Assembly (NCBI RefSeq): GCF_019455385.1 | Contig: NZ_JACOFR010000014.1 | Coordinates: 1 to 64,000, forward strand | Length of the DNA stretch: 64,000 bases | From: Bradyrhizobium sp. BR 10289 | GTDB taxonomy: Bacteria; Pseudomonadota; Alphaproteobacteria; Rhizobiales; Xanthobacteraceae | Reading direction: 5' to 3' | Shown here: positions 24,241-32,661 of the stretch, one piece after another | Position numbering within the stretch: the first letter of the stretch is position 1 | Layout of the letters: the number at the start of each line of letters is the position of its first letter | The notes under the pieces: generated by a model | What the model was told of the DNA's origin: nothing | What the model saw: the letters and a program-made list of their open reading frames with translations, nothing else | Databases searched by the model: none | Position numbers and translations under genes: made by a program

Positions 24241-25638
24241 CTAGTGGCAGAAGTCCTCGTTGTTCACGCGGAGGCAGCGTGGCGCGGCAACGGTGTTCAG
24301 CCGGGCACAGCCGTCGTTGCCATCGACCTTCTTCAGCGCCCGCAGCGCCGCCATGGTCGGCCGGTACCAGAGGAAGCGCTCGTCGGAGAGCCGCGAGGCC
24401 CGGCGCAGACCCTGCACGGTGCCGGCGTCGAACACCCCGCTTTGCTCGCCCGAGAAGCAATCGAGCCGCACCAGCTGCGCCTGGATCAGCTGCACCAGCT
24501 CGCGGCCCTCATAGGTCGGTCCGGCACTGTCGAGCACGGTGATCTCGCGCAGGCGCGAGGCTGCGCCGCGCGCCTCGTCGGCCTCGGGTGTATCCGGAAA
24601 CAGCGCGGCGACGAGATCATAGGCTTCTGGCGTCCGCATCTGGCGCGCGCGATCGAGCACCAGCGAGGCAGCCGCGGGCCCGCCGGCGGTCGTCCCCCTT
24701 CTCAACTCCGCCGCAGAGGCGCGCGCCTGAACCGATTCCGGGCTTGCTGGAAAACGGTCGATCAGGAGATCGTAGAGCGCGACATTGCCGGTCTCTTTGG
24801 CGGCGGCGAGCAATTGCGCGGCCTGGCTCGGCGGAGGCGGCGGCGGCACGAAGAAGAAATCGAGCTCGAGCGAGGTGGATTCCCAGGGGATCTGCTGCTC
24901 TCCGGTCGAGAGCCGCACCTGGCGGCGCACGCTCTTGAACACGTCCTCCAACCGTTCGCCCGGCACGATCATCGCCTCCGCAAGCGCTCTGGTATAGGGA
25001 CTGTGGCCATCCTCGCCGTCGAAGGCCATCTTGCCCGATCCGGTGGCCGACGCAATGAACACGCCGTAGACCGCGCCCATCGGCACCAGCCCGATTGCGT
25101 TTGCCGCGACGCCCGGCGGAAACGGATTGTCCCGGCAGGCATCGACGATAAGGATGTTGAGCGTATTGCCTGAAGCGGCGAGGCGATCGGCAATTCGCTT
25201 GACGCTGACCGACTGCGGCACGATGTCGGCGCGGCGCTTGATGTCGGCGTTGACCGGCACGAGGTAGTTGGCACCGTCGTTCTCGACGCCATGGCCGGCG
25301 TAATAGAGCACCGCGACGGTCGAGGGACCGCGCGCCTTCACCTTCTGTGCAAACTCTTCGACGTCCTGCGACAGGCCTTTCAGGTCGCGGTCGGCAACTG
25401 AAGTGACCTCGAAGCCGGTCTGGCGCAGCCGGTCCGCGATCAGTTCGGCATCGCGTCCGGGATTGGCGAGCGTGCCGAGCTTTGCGTAATGGGCATTGCC
25501 GATCACCAGCGCCAGCCGCGGCGCGGAATCGGCCACCGGCTTGCGCGCTTCCGATGCGGCGCGCGCGTAGCCGACGGTCAGCGCAGTAAGCGCGGCAGCA
25601 AAGAACACCGCAGGACGAGCGATTCGCATCTGCACCAT
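24241..25638 (-). CDS. Secreted caspase-like peptidase (C14 family)
   Basis: A 465-residue protein with a Sec-type signal peptide ending near VGYARAA, then a p20-like caspase domain (about 40-255). The catalytic dyad is visible: His116 in YYAGHGVE and Cys168 in VDACRDNP. The oligoglycine-free proline run FVPPPPPPSQ follows and leads to a helical C-terminal region with repeat-like segments (ALYDLLIDRFPASPES, AYDLVAALFPDTPEA), perhaps for partner binding. The protein would act in the periplasm or outside. It is divergent from three small secreted protein genes. GTG 25641 is an alternative start. Confidence 0.85.
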   Translation of the reverse strand: MVQMRIARPAVFFAAALTALTVGYARAASEARKPVADSAPRLALVIGNAHYAKLGTLANPGRDAELIADRLRQTGFEVTSVADRDLKGLSQDVEEFAQKVKARGPSTVAVLYYAGHGVENDGANYLVPVNADIKRRADIVPQSVSVKRIADRLAASGNTLNILIVDACRDNPFPPGVAANAIGLVPMGAVYGVFIASATGSGKMAFDGEDGHSPYTRALAEAMIVPGERLEDVFKSVRRQVRLSTGEQQIPWESTSLELDFFFVPPPPPPSQAAQLLAAAKETGNVALYDLLIDRFPASPESVQARASAAELRRGTTAGGPAAASLVLDRARQMRTPEAYDLVAALFPDTPEADEARGAASRLREITVLDSAGPTYEGRELVQLIQAQLVRLDCFSGEQSGVFDAGTVQGLRRASRLSDERFLWYRPTMAALRALKKVDGNDGCARLNTVAAPRCLRVNNEDFCH

Positions 25639-25774
25639 CACATGGTCACCTGCATGGGACGTTACGCAAATGACGATGAGCTGTCATGTCGGGCGATTGA
25701 CAGGGCGCTTCATCAAATTGACGAGTGCTATTTGCAATATCTAGAATTGAAATTTCACGAATCATTCCCCCTCC

Positions 25775-26374
25775 ATGCCGCGCCAAAACCCCCTCTCGAT
25801 GTCGCGACCGGGCTCGTGCCTCGCGCTCGCCGTCACCCTGACGGCCCTGCAAGCGCTGCCGGCTGCGAGCGAGGTGCTGAGCGGACGCGAATTCCAGAAC
25901 CTGATCGCAGGCGGGCCTGAAGGCACGACCATCGTGTTTCAGGGCGGCACCGACAAGATCTTCTACTCGCCGAGCCTGAAGAACCGGCTGCGCCTGAGCG
26001 GCGAGCTCGGCCCCGAATTCCTCAAGCAGAAGATCCTGCAGAACACCGTGACCGAGGGCACCTTCATCGGCGCGACCATCGAAGGCGGCAAATGGCGCAC
26101 CATTTCGGGGATCGCGGGCATCGCCGCCGATTCCGACAGCGGCCATGGCATCCTGACGCTGCTGCAGACCTTCCCCGAAGACACCAGCATCAAGGCGTTC
26201 CAGAAGCGCGACCGGCTCTATGCCGTCGTCATCGTCGAGGACGCGCCGGGCGGCGTCGTGTGCCGCAGATCACAGTGGGAGCATTTGTTCGCGCTTAAGG
26301 GTGAACCAAGGCTGACGACGGTGCCGTGCGATTTCACGGTAGGCAACGCGGTGACGCCAACGGCGCCGCGATAA
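25775..26374 (+). CDS. Secreted protein of unknown function
   Basis: A 199-residue protein with a hydrophobic N-terminal segment (CLALAVTLTALQALPAASE) that looks like a Sec signal. The mature part (SGREFQNLIAGGPEGTTIVF onwards) has alternating beta-like segments and two cysteines near the C-terminus (GVVCRRSQW and TTVPCDF), possibly a disulfide. I recognise no family. It lies 136 bp from the divergent caspase-like gene and 11 bp before the first of two paralogous small secreted proteins. ATG 25799 is an alternative start; neither has a strong Shine-Dalgarno. Confidence 0.7.
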   Translation: MPRQNPLSMSRPGSCLALAVTLTALQALPAASEVLSGREFQNLIAGGPEGTTIVFQGGTDKIFYSPSLKNRLRLSGELGPEFLKQKILQNTVTEGTFIGATIEGGKWRTISGIAGIAADSDSGHGILTLLQTFPEDTSIKAFQKRDRLYAVVIVEDAPGGVVCRRSQWEHLFALKGEPRLTTVPCDFTVGNAVTPTAPR

Positions 26375-26385
26375 GGGGGACTTAC

Positions 26386-26874
26386 ATGACGACACTGATT
26401 CTCGGAGCCCGCAAGGGCCTCCGGCTCGCGCACTTGCGGATGCTGGCGCTGCTCATGCTGGCGATGCTGGCCGCGATGGTCCCTGACCGCCAGGCATCGG
26501 CATCGACGGTTCTCAACGCCGCATCGGCCACCGCGACGTCCGGCCTGTCCGGGTGCAACACCAGCCAGGGCAAGGCGCTCTACAATTGCGTCGCCGACGT
26601 GCTGGAACGCATGGCCAATGACGTCAATTCGGTCAGGGTCGGCGAGACTCAGCGGGCGCTGCTGACGGCAGCGAGCAAGCTCCGCGCGGCGAGCAGCAAG
26701 GCGCAGGCGCTCTCCGCCATCACGCAATGCCAGGCCGCCATCGCCGGTGCGCTGCGCCAGGTGAAGGCGAGCCCCGGCGGCAACATGATGGTGCCCGGAT
26801 GGGGCGACGACGGGCTGGCTTCGGTCGTGGGGGTGCTGGCGAAGGCGGCACGGCTGATCCAGGCCAAGGGATGA
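26386..26874 (+). CDS. Small secreted protein, tandem paralog 1
   Basis: A 162-residue protein with an N-terminal hydrophobic signal (LRMLALLMLAMLAAMV). The mature region has three cysteines and the motifs GKALYNCVADVLERM, LRAASSKAQALSAI and VVGVLAKAARLIQAKG, predicted largely helical. The start is ATG 26386 with AAGGGGG upstream, so the longer frame is rejected. The next gene shares these motifs. Function is unknown; secretion and linkage to a caspase-like protein are the only clues. Confidence 0.72.
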   Translation: MTTLILGARKGLRLAHLRMLALLMLAMLAAMVPDRQASASTVLNAASATATSGLSGCNTSQGKALYNCVADVLERMANDVNSVRVGETQRALLTAASKLRAASSKAQALSAITQCQAAIAGALRQVKASPGGNMMVPGWGDDGLASVVGVLAKAARLIQAKG

Positions 26875-26888
26875 AGGGAGTCAACAAC

Positions 26889-27386
26889 ATGGCCTGTGGA
26901 GGCAACATGCTCAAATCGACTGAACCCGGAAGACCCCGTCGCCGCGGCGGCTTGATGGCGAACGGCGCGCGGATTGCCATGGCGCTCCTGATGCTCGCGA
27001 CCGTCCCGCTCGGCGCGGGCCCGGCCCGGGCCGGCGACGGCGGGACCGGTCCCGCCGCGGCCGTCGGCAGCTCTAGCCTGGAGGCGTGCCGCATGAATCG
27101 CGGCAAGGTGCTCTATGACTGCGTCGCGAATACGCTCGACAAGATGAGCAACAGCCTGACGCAGTACGCCCCGCCCGAGGCGCGCAGCGCATTGCAGACC
27201 GCAGCCTCGCAATTGCGGGCTGCCAGCAGCAAGGCCCAGGCCCTCTCCGCCATCGCACAATGCCGCTCGGTTTTCTCGAGCCTGCTGCGGCTGGCGACGA
27301 CCAATCAGCGGCCATCCGCACCCGGGCTCGGCGCCATCGTCGGCGTGCTGAGCAAGGCGGCGGCGCTGATCCAGTCGAAGGGATAG
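26889..27386 (+). CDS. Small secreted protein, tandem paralog 2
   Basis: A 165-residue paralog of the gene before it. Shared segments are GKVLYDCVANTLDKM, LRAASSKAQALSAI (identical in both) and IVGVLSKAAALIQSKG; the three cysteines are conserved. A signal peptide is present (ARIAMALLMLATVPLGAG, cleavage near PARAG). ATG 26889 follows AAGGGAG; starts at 26871 (overlapping the previous stop) or 26907 (after GGAGG) are also possible. Probably arose by tandem duplication. Function unknown. Confidence 0.7.
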   Translation: MACGGNMLKSTEPGRPRRRGGLMANGARIAMALLMLATVPLGAGPARAGDGGTGPAAAVGSSSLEACRMNRGKVLYDCVANTLDKMSNSLTQYAPPEARSALQTAASQLRAASSKAQALSAIAQCRSVFSSLLRLATTNQRPSAPGLGAIVGVLSKAAALIQSKG

Positions 27387-27423
27387 TCGCGATACCTTGA
27401 AGCGGCGGGCAATGCTCGCCGCT

Positions 27424-28404
27424 TCAGCCCGCCCAGATCAATTCCTGCAGTTCGACGAGATCGTTCGCCTGCTCCTGCCAGCCCTCGATGCAGATGTGGC
27501 TGTTGAGGTCGCTGGCGTGGTGCAGCAGCATCAGGGCCATCAGGCGGCGCTTGAGCGCGAAATCGAGCTTCGTATAGCCGAACCCTTCGAGCAGGTTGCG
27601 CACGCGGCCGGACCGGCCTGCTGCCATGAAGGCGCTGGGGCCGAGCAGGTCGTAGTCGCGCCATCCGGCGCGAACGTCGCCGAAGTCGAACAGGCCTTTG
27701 AGCGACCATTCGCCGTTGTCGCAGGCGAGCAGGAAATTTTCCGGGATGTATTCGCCGGTCAGGATCACTGGCGGCGCATCCATCGGGATGAGGCCGGCCG
27801 CCGCCTCGCGCAGGAGATCGTCGAGGCCGGCGAGGAATTTTTGCGCGAGGCCGAGACGCTCGTGTCTCGCGCGGCAACTCTGCATCTGCCTGCGCATGAA
27901 CTCGTCCCAGCGCGGCTCGATGCTCGCGAGCGGACCAAGAGGCGCGCGCTGCACGGCGGCGATGGTCTCGCCGATCTGGCGTAGCACGCGCTGCTTCTGC
28001 TCTTCCGGCAACGAGGGCCAGGCCTCCGAGCCGAGCGTGCCTGGCAGGTGCGTGATGACGAGATAGGGCCAACCATCGCGGGTCCCTTCGGCGACGACCT
28101 CGGGGATCGGCAAATCGAGGCGGCCCTTGAGCTGCGTCAGCGAGCCGCGTTCGGAGACGAACTGCGCCCGCAGCAGCGGCGGGAAGATTTTCAGGATCAG
28201 GCGCTCGCCAAGACCGACGACGAGATTGGTGCCGGTCGAAAAGACATGCGGCGAGCTGGTATCGAGGCCATGGCCGCGCGCGATGTCGAGCGCAATCGGC
28301 AGCCATCGCGCACGGTCGGCCCGCAAGGCGCGGTAGGCATCCAGGCTCATCGACGCGGCCGCGCCCCAGGCGCCAGTGGAATCCGGCGGCAGCGTTCCTT
28401 CCAT
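27424..28404 (-). CDS. Phosphotransferase-fold (APH/choline kinase-like) protein with altered catalytic loop
   Basis: A 326-residue cytoplasmic protein with the kinase-like fold of aminoglycoside phosphotransferases: ATP-lobe lysine in RLILKIFPP, adenine linker WPYLVITHLPG and metal loop LFDFGDVRAG. The catalytic loop, usually HGDLHPGN, reads TGEYIPEN here: the Asp base is Glu and both His are gone, while Asn is kept. Activity may be altered or the subfamily may use Glu. Substrate unknown. It converges on the small secreted protein genes. ATG 28404 chosen; GTG 28407 is adjacent. Confidence 0.75.
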   Translation of the reverse strand: MEGTLPPDSTGAWGAAASMSLDAYRALRADRARWLPIALDIARGHGLDTSSPHVFSTGTNLVVGLGERLILKIFPPLLRAQFVSERGSLTQLKGRLDLPIPEVVAEGTRDGWPYLVITHLPGTLGSEAWPSLPEEQKQRVLRQIGETIAAVQRAPLGPLASIEPRWDEFMRRQMQSCRARHERLGLAQKFLAGLDDLLREAAAGLIPMDAPPVILTGEYIPENFLLACDNGEWSLKGLFDFGDVRAGWRDYDLLGPSAFMAAGRSGRVRNLLEGFGYTKLDFALKRRLMALMLLHHASDLNSHICIEGWQEQANDLVELQELIWAG

Positions 28405-28438
28405 CACAGCGACAACCGGGTCCTATTCCAAGACATCT

Positions 28439-28714
28439 TTATTCCAAGACATCCTTGACGCTGTTCCTGATGGTCAAGGGGACCGCATGCTCGGGGACCT
28501 CAATGGTCTGCGCACCGCGCGTGATCCGGTAACTGAACGCGTCGGCCTGGCCGGGATGTGCCGCGGGGACTTTCTTCGGATCGGCGAACAGCGATTCAAC
28601 TGTCTTCTGATCGGCGTCCGACAGATCCGACACCGCCACTTCACCGCGGCTCTTCAAATGAGGGCCGCCGAAGCCGGCGAACCCTCCGACGCGCTCGATC
28701 TTCAAGCGATCCAC
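28439..28714 (-). CDS. Emfourin-type protealysin inhibitor
   Basis: A 91-residue protein without signal peptide: RLKIERVGGFAGFGGPHLKS at the N-terminus, then SYRITRGAQTIEVPEH and a C-terminal VPLTIRNSVKDVLE. This pattern and the position 31 bp downstream of an M4 protease gene match emfourins, the proteinaceous inhibitors of protealysin-like peptidases. The start is a GTG at 28714 after GGAAGGAAG; an open upstream frame overlapping the protease gene is rejected. It probably protects the cytoplasm by binding the mature protease. Confidence 0.8.
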   Translation of the reverse strand: MDRLKIERVGGFAGFGGPHLKSRGEVAVSDLSDADQKTVESLFADPKKVPAAHPGQADAFSYRITRGAQTIEVPEHAVPLTIRNSVKDVLE

Positions 28715-28745
28715 GCTTCCTTCCTTCCGTAACACCGTGACCGGT

Positions 28746-29777
28746 TTACAGCCCAACCTTGGTCCATCCCGCGTTGACGGCGGCGTAGACGGCGGCATCG
28801 CCGGGATACAACGTGTGGGCACCTTGCCGGGTCCGCGCCGCGAACGCCTTCATCGTCATGTTCGGCGTCGGCCCGAAGCCGGTGAGCGAATGGTACCACA
28901 CCTGCCCGATCTTGGCCCAACTGTTTCCGCCGAGCGTGGTGCAGGCCGTGTAGAAGGCGAGGTTCGGCGGCCCGCTGGCATAATGCGGATCCATGCCCGG
29001 CGTGATTTGCGAGTATTTGGTCGGTTGCGGCGCGAGGCAATGCTTGGCCGCGGGGTTGGCCATGTCGCGCAGGCAGGTGAAACCCTGCTTCTTGGCGGCC
29101 GGACCCATGATGTCCTTGCCGATCAGCCAGTCGGCCTTCTTGACGTCCTGCTTTGCCTCCCACTGCCGGAACATCGAGCCGAAGCAATCCGAGATGCTCT
29201 CGTTCAGCCCGCCGGCATCGCCGCTATAGGCGAGCTGGAGGCTATGCTGGGTCACGCCATGGGTCAGCTCGTGGCCGATGACGTCGTTGCCCCTGGTGAA
29301 ATCGATGAAGATGCTGCCGTCGCCGTCGCCATAGATCATCTGCGAGCCGTTCCACATCGCGTTGTTGTACTTCACGCCGAAATGGACCGACGACATCATG
29401 GTCATGCCGTGATCGTCGATCGAATTGCGGTTGAAGACCTGCTGGTAGAACTTCGCGACACGGCTTGTCTGGTTGAAGGTGCGCTTGACGGAGCCGTCCG
29501 ATGACGTCTTCGGCTTCGGGATCGGCGTGCCCGGCAGCGTCTGCGTGTGCTTGCAGTCGTAGACGGTGACGGAGGGCGCCGCCGCCAGCGTGACCAAGGC
29601 GCCGGCACGCGCCGCGGCCACGCTGGTCAGCTTCGCGGCCTGAGTGCGCAATTCGCGCAGCTCATGGCTGATCTGGACCGTGTCGGCCAGCTGCTTGCGC
29701 AGCGGCGCCGACAGCTTCTTGTCCTGTGAGAGCCTGGTCAGAACGTCGTTGGGGATGATGCAACATGTGCAGGACAT
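28746..29777 (-). CDS. Protealysin-like M4 family zinc metallopeptidase
   Basis: A 343-residue thermolysin-family peptidase without a Sec signal. The N-terminus CTCCIIPNDVL resembles the short Cys-containing propeptide motif of protealysins. Zinc ligands are in VIGHELTHGV with the third ligand in GGLNESISDCFG; the catalytic histidine region is MDPHYASGPPNLAFY. The start at 29777 follows GGAGATCC; a 35-codon upstream extension is rejected because it lacks such a site and displaces the propeptide. It is paired with the emfourin-type inhibitor gene downstream. Confidence 0.88.
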   Translation of the reverse strand: MSCTCCIIPNDVLTRLSQDKKLSAPLRKQLADTVQISHELRELRTQAAKLTSVAAARAGALVTLAAAPSVTVYDCKHTQTLPGTPIPKPKTSSDGSVKRTFNQTSRVAKFYQQVFNRNSIDDHGMTMMSSVHFGVKYNNAMWNGSQMIYGDGDGSIFIDFTRGNDVIGHELTHGVTQHSLQLAYSGDAGGLNESISDCFGSMFRQWEAKQDVKKADWLIGKDIMGPAAKKQGFTCLRDMANPAAKHCLAPQPTKYSQITPGMDPHYASGPPNLAFYTACTTLGGNSWAKIGQVWYHSLTGFGPTPNMTMKAFAARTRQGAHTLYPGDAAVYAAVNAGWTKVGL

Positions 29778-30138
29778 TGAGGATCTCCAATCAAGCTGTT
29801 TTGAAAATGGACGGATGAAACGATCTCTGGATGCTTCCTGCCGACGAGCGGCAAGCGTCGGCGCCGAACCGGCGTCACGCATACGGGATTATCGCAGGCG
29901 GGTGACCCGTTGCGTGTGAGCTCACACACACTTCCGGGTTGCAGATCACCTCTCCCGCAGGGAGAGGTCGGAGCGCATCGAAGATGCGATCCGGGTGAGG
30001 GGATCTGGCCTCACTGGCTGCCGCGGCCCCTCACCCGGATTGCACTGGACGAAGCGTCGCATCGCCAGGCGCAATCCGACCTCTCCCCGTCGGGGAGGTG
30101 AACGGAGTCAGGCCTGCCGAATCTCGTTCCGGCGCGAT
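29778..30138. other. Intergenic region filled by repeat elements
   Basis: The 361 bp contain the M4 protease promoter side and the family 2 composite repeat at 29947-30100. No supported gene is seen. Confidence 0.6.
29947..30100. repeat. BIME-like composite repeat, family 2 variant
   Basis: Palindromes CACCTCTCCCGCAGGGAGAGG at the left and ACCTCTCCCCGTCGGGGAGGT at the right bracket a spacer in which GCGATCCGGGTGAGGGG and CCCCTCACCCGGAT are complementary. Confidence 0.7.
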
Positions 30139-31461
30139 TTACCTTTCCGGGCTGGCGCGCTCGAACTGGCGCAGCAGCTTGTTGCCGCGCTCGACCGCGG
30201 CATCGAGCGCGGATTGCGCGCTCTTCTGGCCGGCAAAGGCCTGCTCGAGCTCATCCTCGATCGCGCCGCGGACCAAGACGAAGGAGCCGAGGCGGATGCC
30301 TTTCGAGTTCTCGGTCGGCGGATGCAGCGTGATCTCCTCGAACGAGATCGCAGATCCCGGATTGCGCTCGTAGAATCCTTGCGCGCGCGTCAGCTCGAAC
30401 GCGGCGCGGGTGATCGGCAGGTAGCCGGTGTTCTGGTGCCAGGCGGCCTGCACGCCCGGCTGCGACAGATAGGCGAAGAACCGCGCCACGCCCTTGTATT
30501 CCTCGCGCGGCCGGTCGCGCAGCACCCACAGCGTGGCGCCGCCGATGATCGAGTTCTGCGGCGCGCCCGCAACGTCGGGCCAGTACGGCATCATGCCGTA
30601 GCCGATCTCGAATTTCGAATTGGACTTGATGTCGGCGCGCGTCGCCGAGGAGCCGATGAAGATGCCGCATTCGCCGGTCTGAAAGCGCGGCTCGGCCGAT
30701 TGGCCGCGGCCGCTGTAGTCGAACAGTTTTGTCTTTTGCCATTCGGCGAGCTGGGCGACATGCTTGACGACAAGCGGATTGTTGATGGTCAATTCCGCGT
30801 CGAGCCCGGCAAAGCCGTTGGTACGCGTGGCCAGCGGGAGGTTGTGAAACGCCGAAAAGTTCTCGATGTGGATCCAGGACGGCCAGGACGTGGTGAAGCC
30901 GCACGCCGCGCCGCGGTCGCGCAGGCGCTTTGCAGCGGCGCCGAGCTCCGGCCAGGTCTTCGGCGGCGCCTCCGGATCGAGGCCGGCGTCGCGGAACATG
31001 GTCTTGTTGTAGTAGAGGATCGGCGTCGAGGAGTTGAACGGGAACGACAACAGATTGCCGGCGGCATCGGTGTAATAGCCGGAGACGGCCGGAAGGTAGT
31101 CGTTGAGCGAGAACGGCTCGCCCTGGTCGCGCATCAGGCTGAACACCGGATAGATCGCGCCCTTGGCCGCGGTCATGGTGGCGGTGGCGACCTCGTTGAC
31201 CTGGACGATCGCGGGCTGGCTGCGCGAGCGGAAGGCAAAGATCGCAGCCGTCACCGTCTCGGTGTAATTGCCCTTGTAGGCCGGGACGATGCGATAATCC
31301 GGCTGCGAGGCGTTGAAGTCGGACGCGAGCTTGTCCAATTGCCGGCCGAGCTCGCCGGACATGGCATGCCACAGCGCGATATCGGTGGCGGCACGCGCCT
31401 GCCCGGTCAGGGCGAGCGCCATCGCGACGGCGACGGCCCGCATGAGGCGCAATGCTGACAT
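30139..31461 (-). CDS. UgpB-like extracellular solute-binding protein (family 1), orphan
   Basis: A 440-residue periplasmic receptor with signal peptide ending near GQARAA and the mature start TDIALWHAMSGELGRQ, the hallmark of UgpB-type sn-glycerol-3-phosphate binding proteins. Other family segments are YKGNYTETVTAA, SFPFNSSTPILYYNK and AAWHQNTGYLPITRAA. The gene stands alone: no ugpAEC-like permease or ATPase genes flank it in the window, so it must share a distant importer. Ligand assignment as a glycerophosphodiester or glycerol phosphate is family-based. Confidence 0.85.
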   Translation of the reverse strand: MSALRLMRAVAVAMALALTGQARAATDIALWHAMSGELGRQLDKLASDFNASQPDYRIVPAYKGNYTETVTAAIFAFRSRSQPAIVQVNEVATATMTAAKGAIYPVFSLMRDQGEPFSLNDYLPAVSGYYTDAAGNLLSFPFNSSTPILYYNKTMFRDAGLDPEAPPKTWPELGAAAKRLRDRGAACGFTTSWPSWIHIENFSAFHNLPLATRTNGFAGLDAELTINNPLVVKHVAQLAEWQKTKLFDYSGRGQSAEPRFQTGECGIFIGSSATRADIKSNSKFEIGYGMMPYWPDVAGAPQNSIIGGATLWVLRDRPREEYKGVARFFAYLSQPGVQAAWHQNTGYLPITRAAFELTRAQGFYERNPGSAISFEEITLHPPTENSKGIRLGSFVLVRGAIEDELEQAFAGQKSAQSALDAAVERGNKLLRQFERASPER

Positions 31462-31659
31462 CTCGATGGCTCTTCCCGCGGTAAAAGGCGACCATAGCCT
31501 GCTTACGGCGCGGCATTGGCGGTTTCAACCGGAATGAGGCCTGGCCGGGCCGCACAATCCCTCCGCGGGCCCGGCGCGGGATGGCCTTCCCTTAACTATC
31601 TGCTAGATTGCATTGAACCTTTTGGTCCCGCCCGAGACTCCACCAACGAGGGGTTGAGT

Positions 31660-32655
31660 GTGCCAGTGTTGAACCGTGCCGAACGCTCGCGGACCGGGGT
31701 GGTTTTCGTCGCGCTACTGCTCGCCATCTGTGCGACGAGCGCCGTTGCGCGCGAATTCCGCGCCGCCGACACCCAGACCGAGGATTACCCGACCGTGCAG
31801 GCGCTGCGCTACATGGGCGCGATGATCCATGAGCGCACCGGCGGCCGGCACGAGATCAAGGTGTTCCACTCCCGCCAGCTCGGCGAGGAGAAGGAGACCA
31901 TCGAGCAGACCCGGGTCGGCGCGATCGATCTCAACCGGACCAACGTGGCGCTGATCGGCAATTTCGTCCCGGCGATGAACGTGCTGGCGATGCCGTTCCT
32001 GTTCCGGTCCATCGAGCACATGCAGAAAGTGCTGGACGGGCCCGTCGGCAGCGAGATCCTGGACAGTTTCGAGCCCTACGGCTTCGTCGGGCTGTGCTTC
32101 TACGATTCGGGCGCCCGCTCGATCTATAACGGCGTCCGCCCGGTCAAGAGCGTGGCGGACCTCAAGGGCCTGCGGCTCCGGGTCCAGCAATCGGAGCTGA
32201 TGAGCGAGATGATCCGCGCGCTCGGCGCCGAACCGGTCGAGATGCCCTATGGGCAGGTGCTGCCCGCGCTTGCCAATCATCTGATCGACGGCGCCGAAAA
32301 CAACTGGCCATCCTTCGTGACGACAGATCATTACAAACATGCCGGCTACTACACGCTGACCGAGCACACGATGAGCCCCGAAGTGCTGGTGATCTCGCTG
32401 AAGGCCTGGCGCAGCCTGTCGGCCGAGGACCAGCAGATTTTCCGCGAGGCGGCACTGCGCTCCAGCCGCTTCATGCGCGAGAAATGGCGCGACCTCGAGG
32501 AGCAGTCGCAGCGCAAGGCGCAAGAAGCCGGCGTCACCATCGTCAGGGATATCGACCGCAAGCCGTTCGAGGACGCGATGGCCGCGATCTACGCCAAGGC
32601 CGGGCGCGATCCCGCCGCGGCCGCGCTGATCGAACGCATTCGCAAGGTGGAGTGA
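31660..32655 (+). CDS. TRAP-type periplasmic binding protein (DctP family) without a permease
   Basis: A 331-residue secreted binding protein: hydrophobic signal VVFVALLLAICATSAVA, then REFRAADTQTEDYPTVQALR and the DctP-core LKGLRLRVQQSELMSEMIRA with the carboxylate-binding arginine, and HLIDGAENNWPSF. The start is a GTG at 31660 with GAGGGG 6 bp upstream. No DctQ/DctM membrane subunits are encoded here; instead a sensor kinase gene starts 6 bp after its stop. It is therefore likely to serve as a periplasmic ligand sensor for the following kinases, or both. Confidence 0.85.
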   Translation: MPVLNRAERSRTGVVFVALLLAICATSAVAREFRAADTQTEDYPTVQALRYMGAMIHERTGGRHEIKVFHSRQLGEEKETIEQTRVGAIDLNRTNVALIGNFVPAMNVLAMPFLFRSIEHMQKVLDGPVGSEILDSFEPYGFVGLCFYDSGARSIYNGVRPVKSVADLKGLRLRVQQSELMSEMIRALGAEPVEMPYGQVLPALANHLIDGAENNWPSFVTTDHYKHAGYYTLTEHTMSPEVLVISLKAWRSLSAEDQQIFREAALRSSRFMREKWRDLEEQSQRKAQEAGVTIVRDIDRKPFEDAMAAIYAKAGRDPAAAALIERIRKVE

Positions 32656-32661
32656 GGCCCG

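Noticed and set aside
27424..28404. Aminoglycoside resistance gene
   Set aside because: Only the kinase fold is recognisable; the catalytic loop is non-canonical and no specific drug-modifying family matches, so a resistance claim is not supported.
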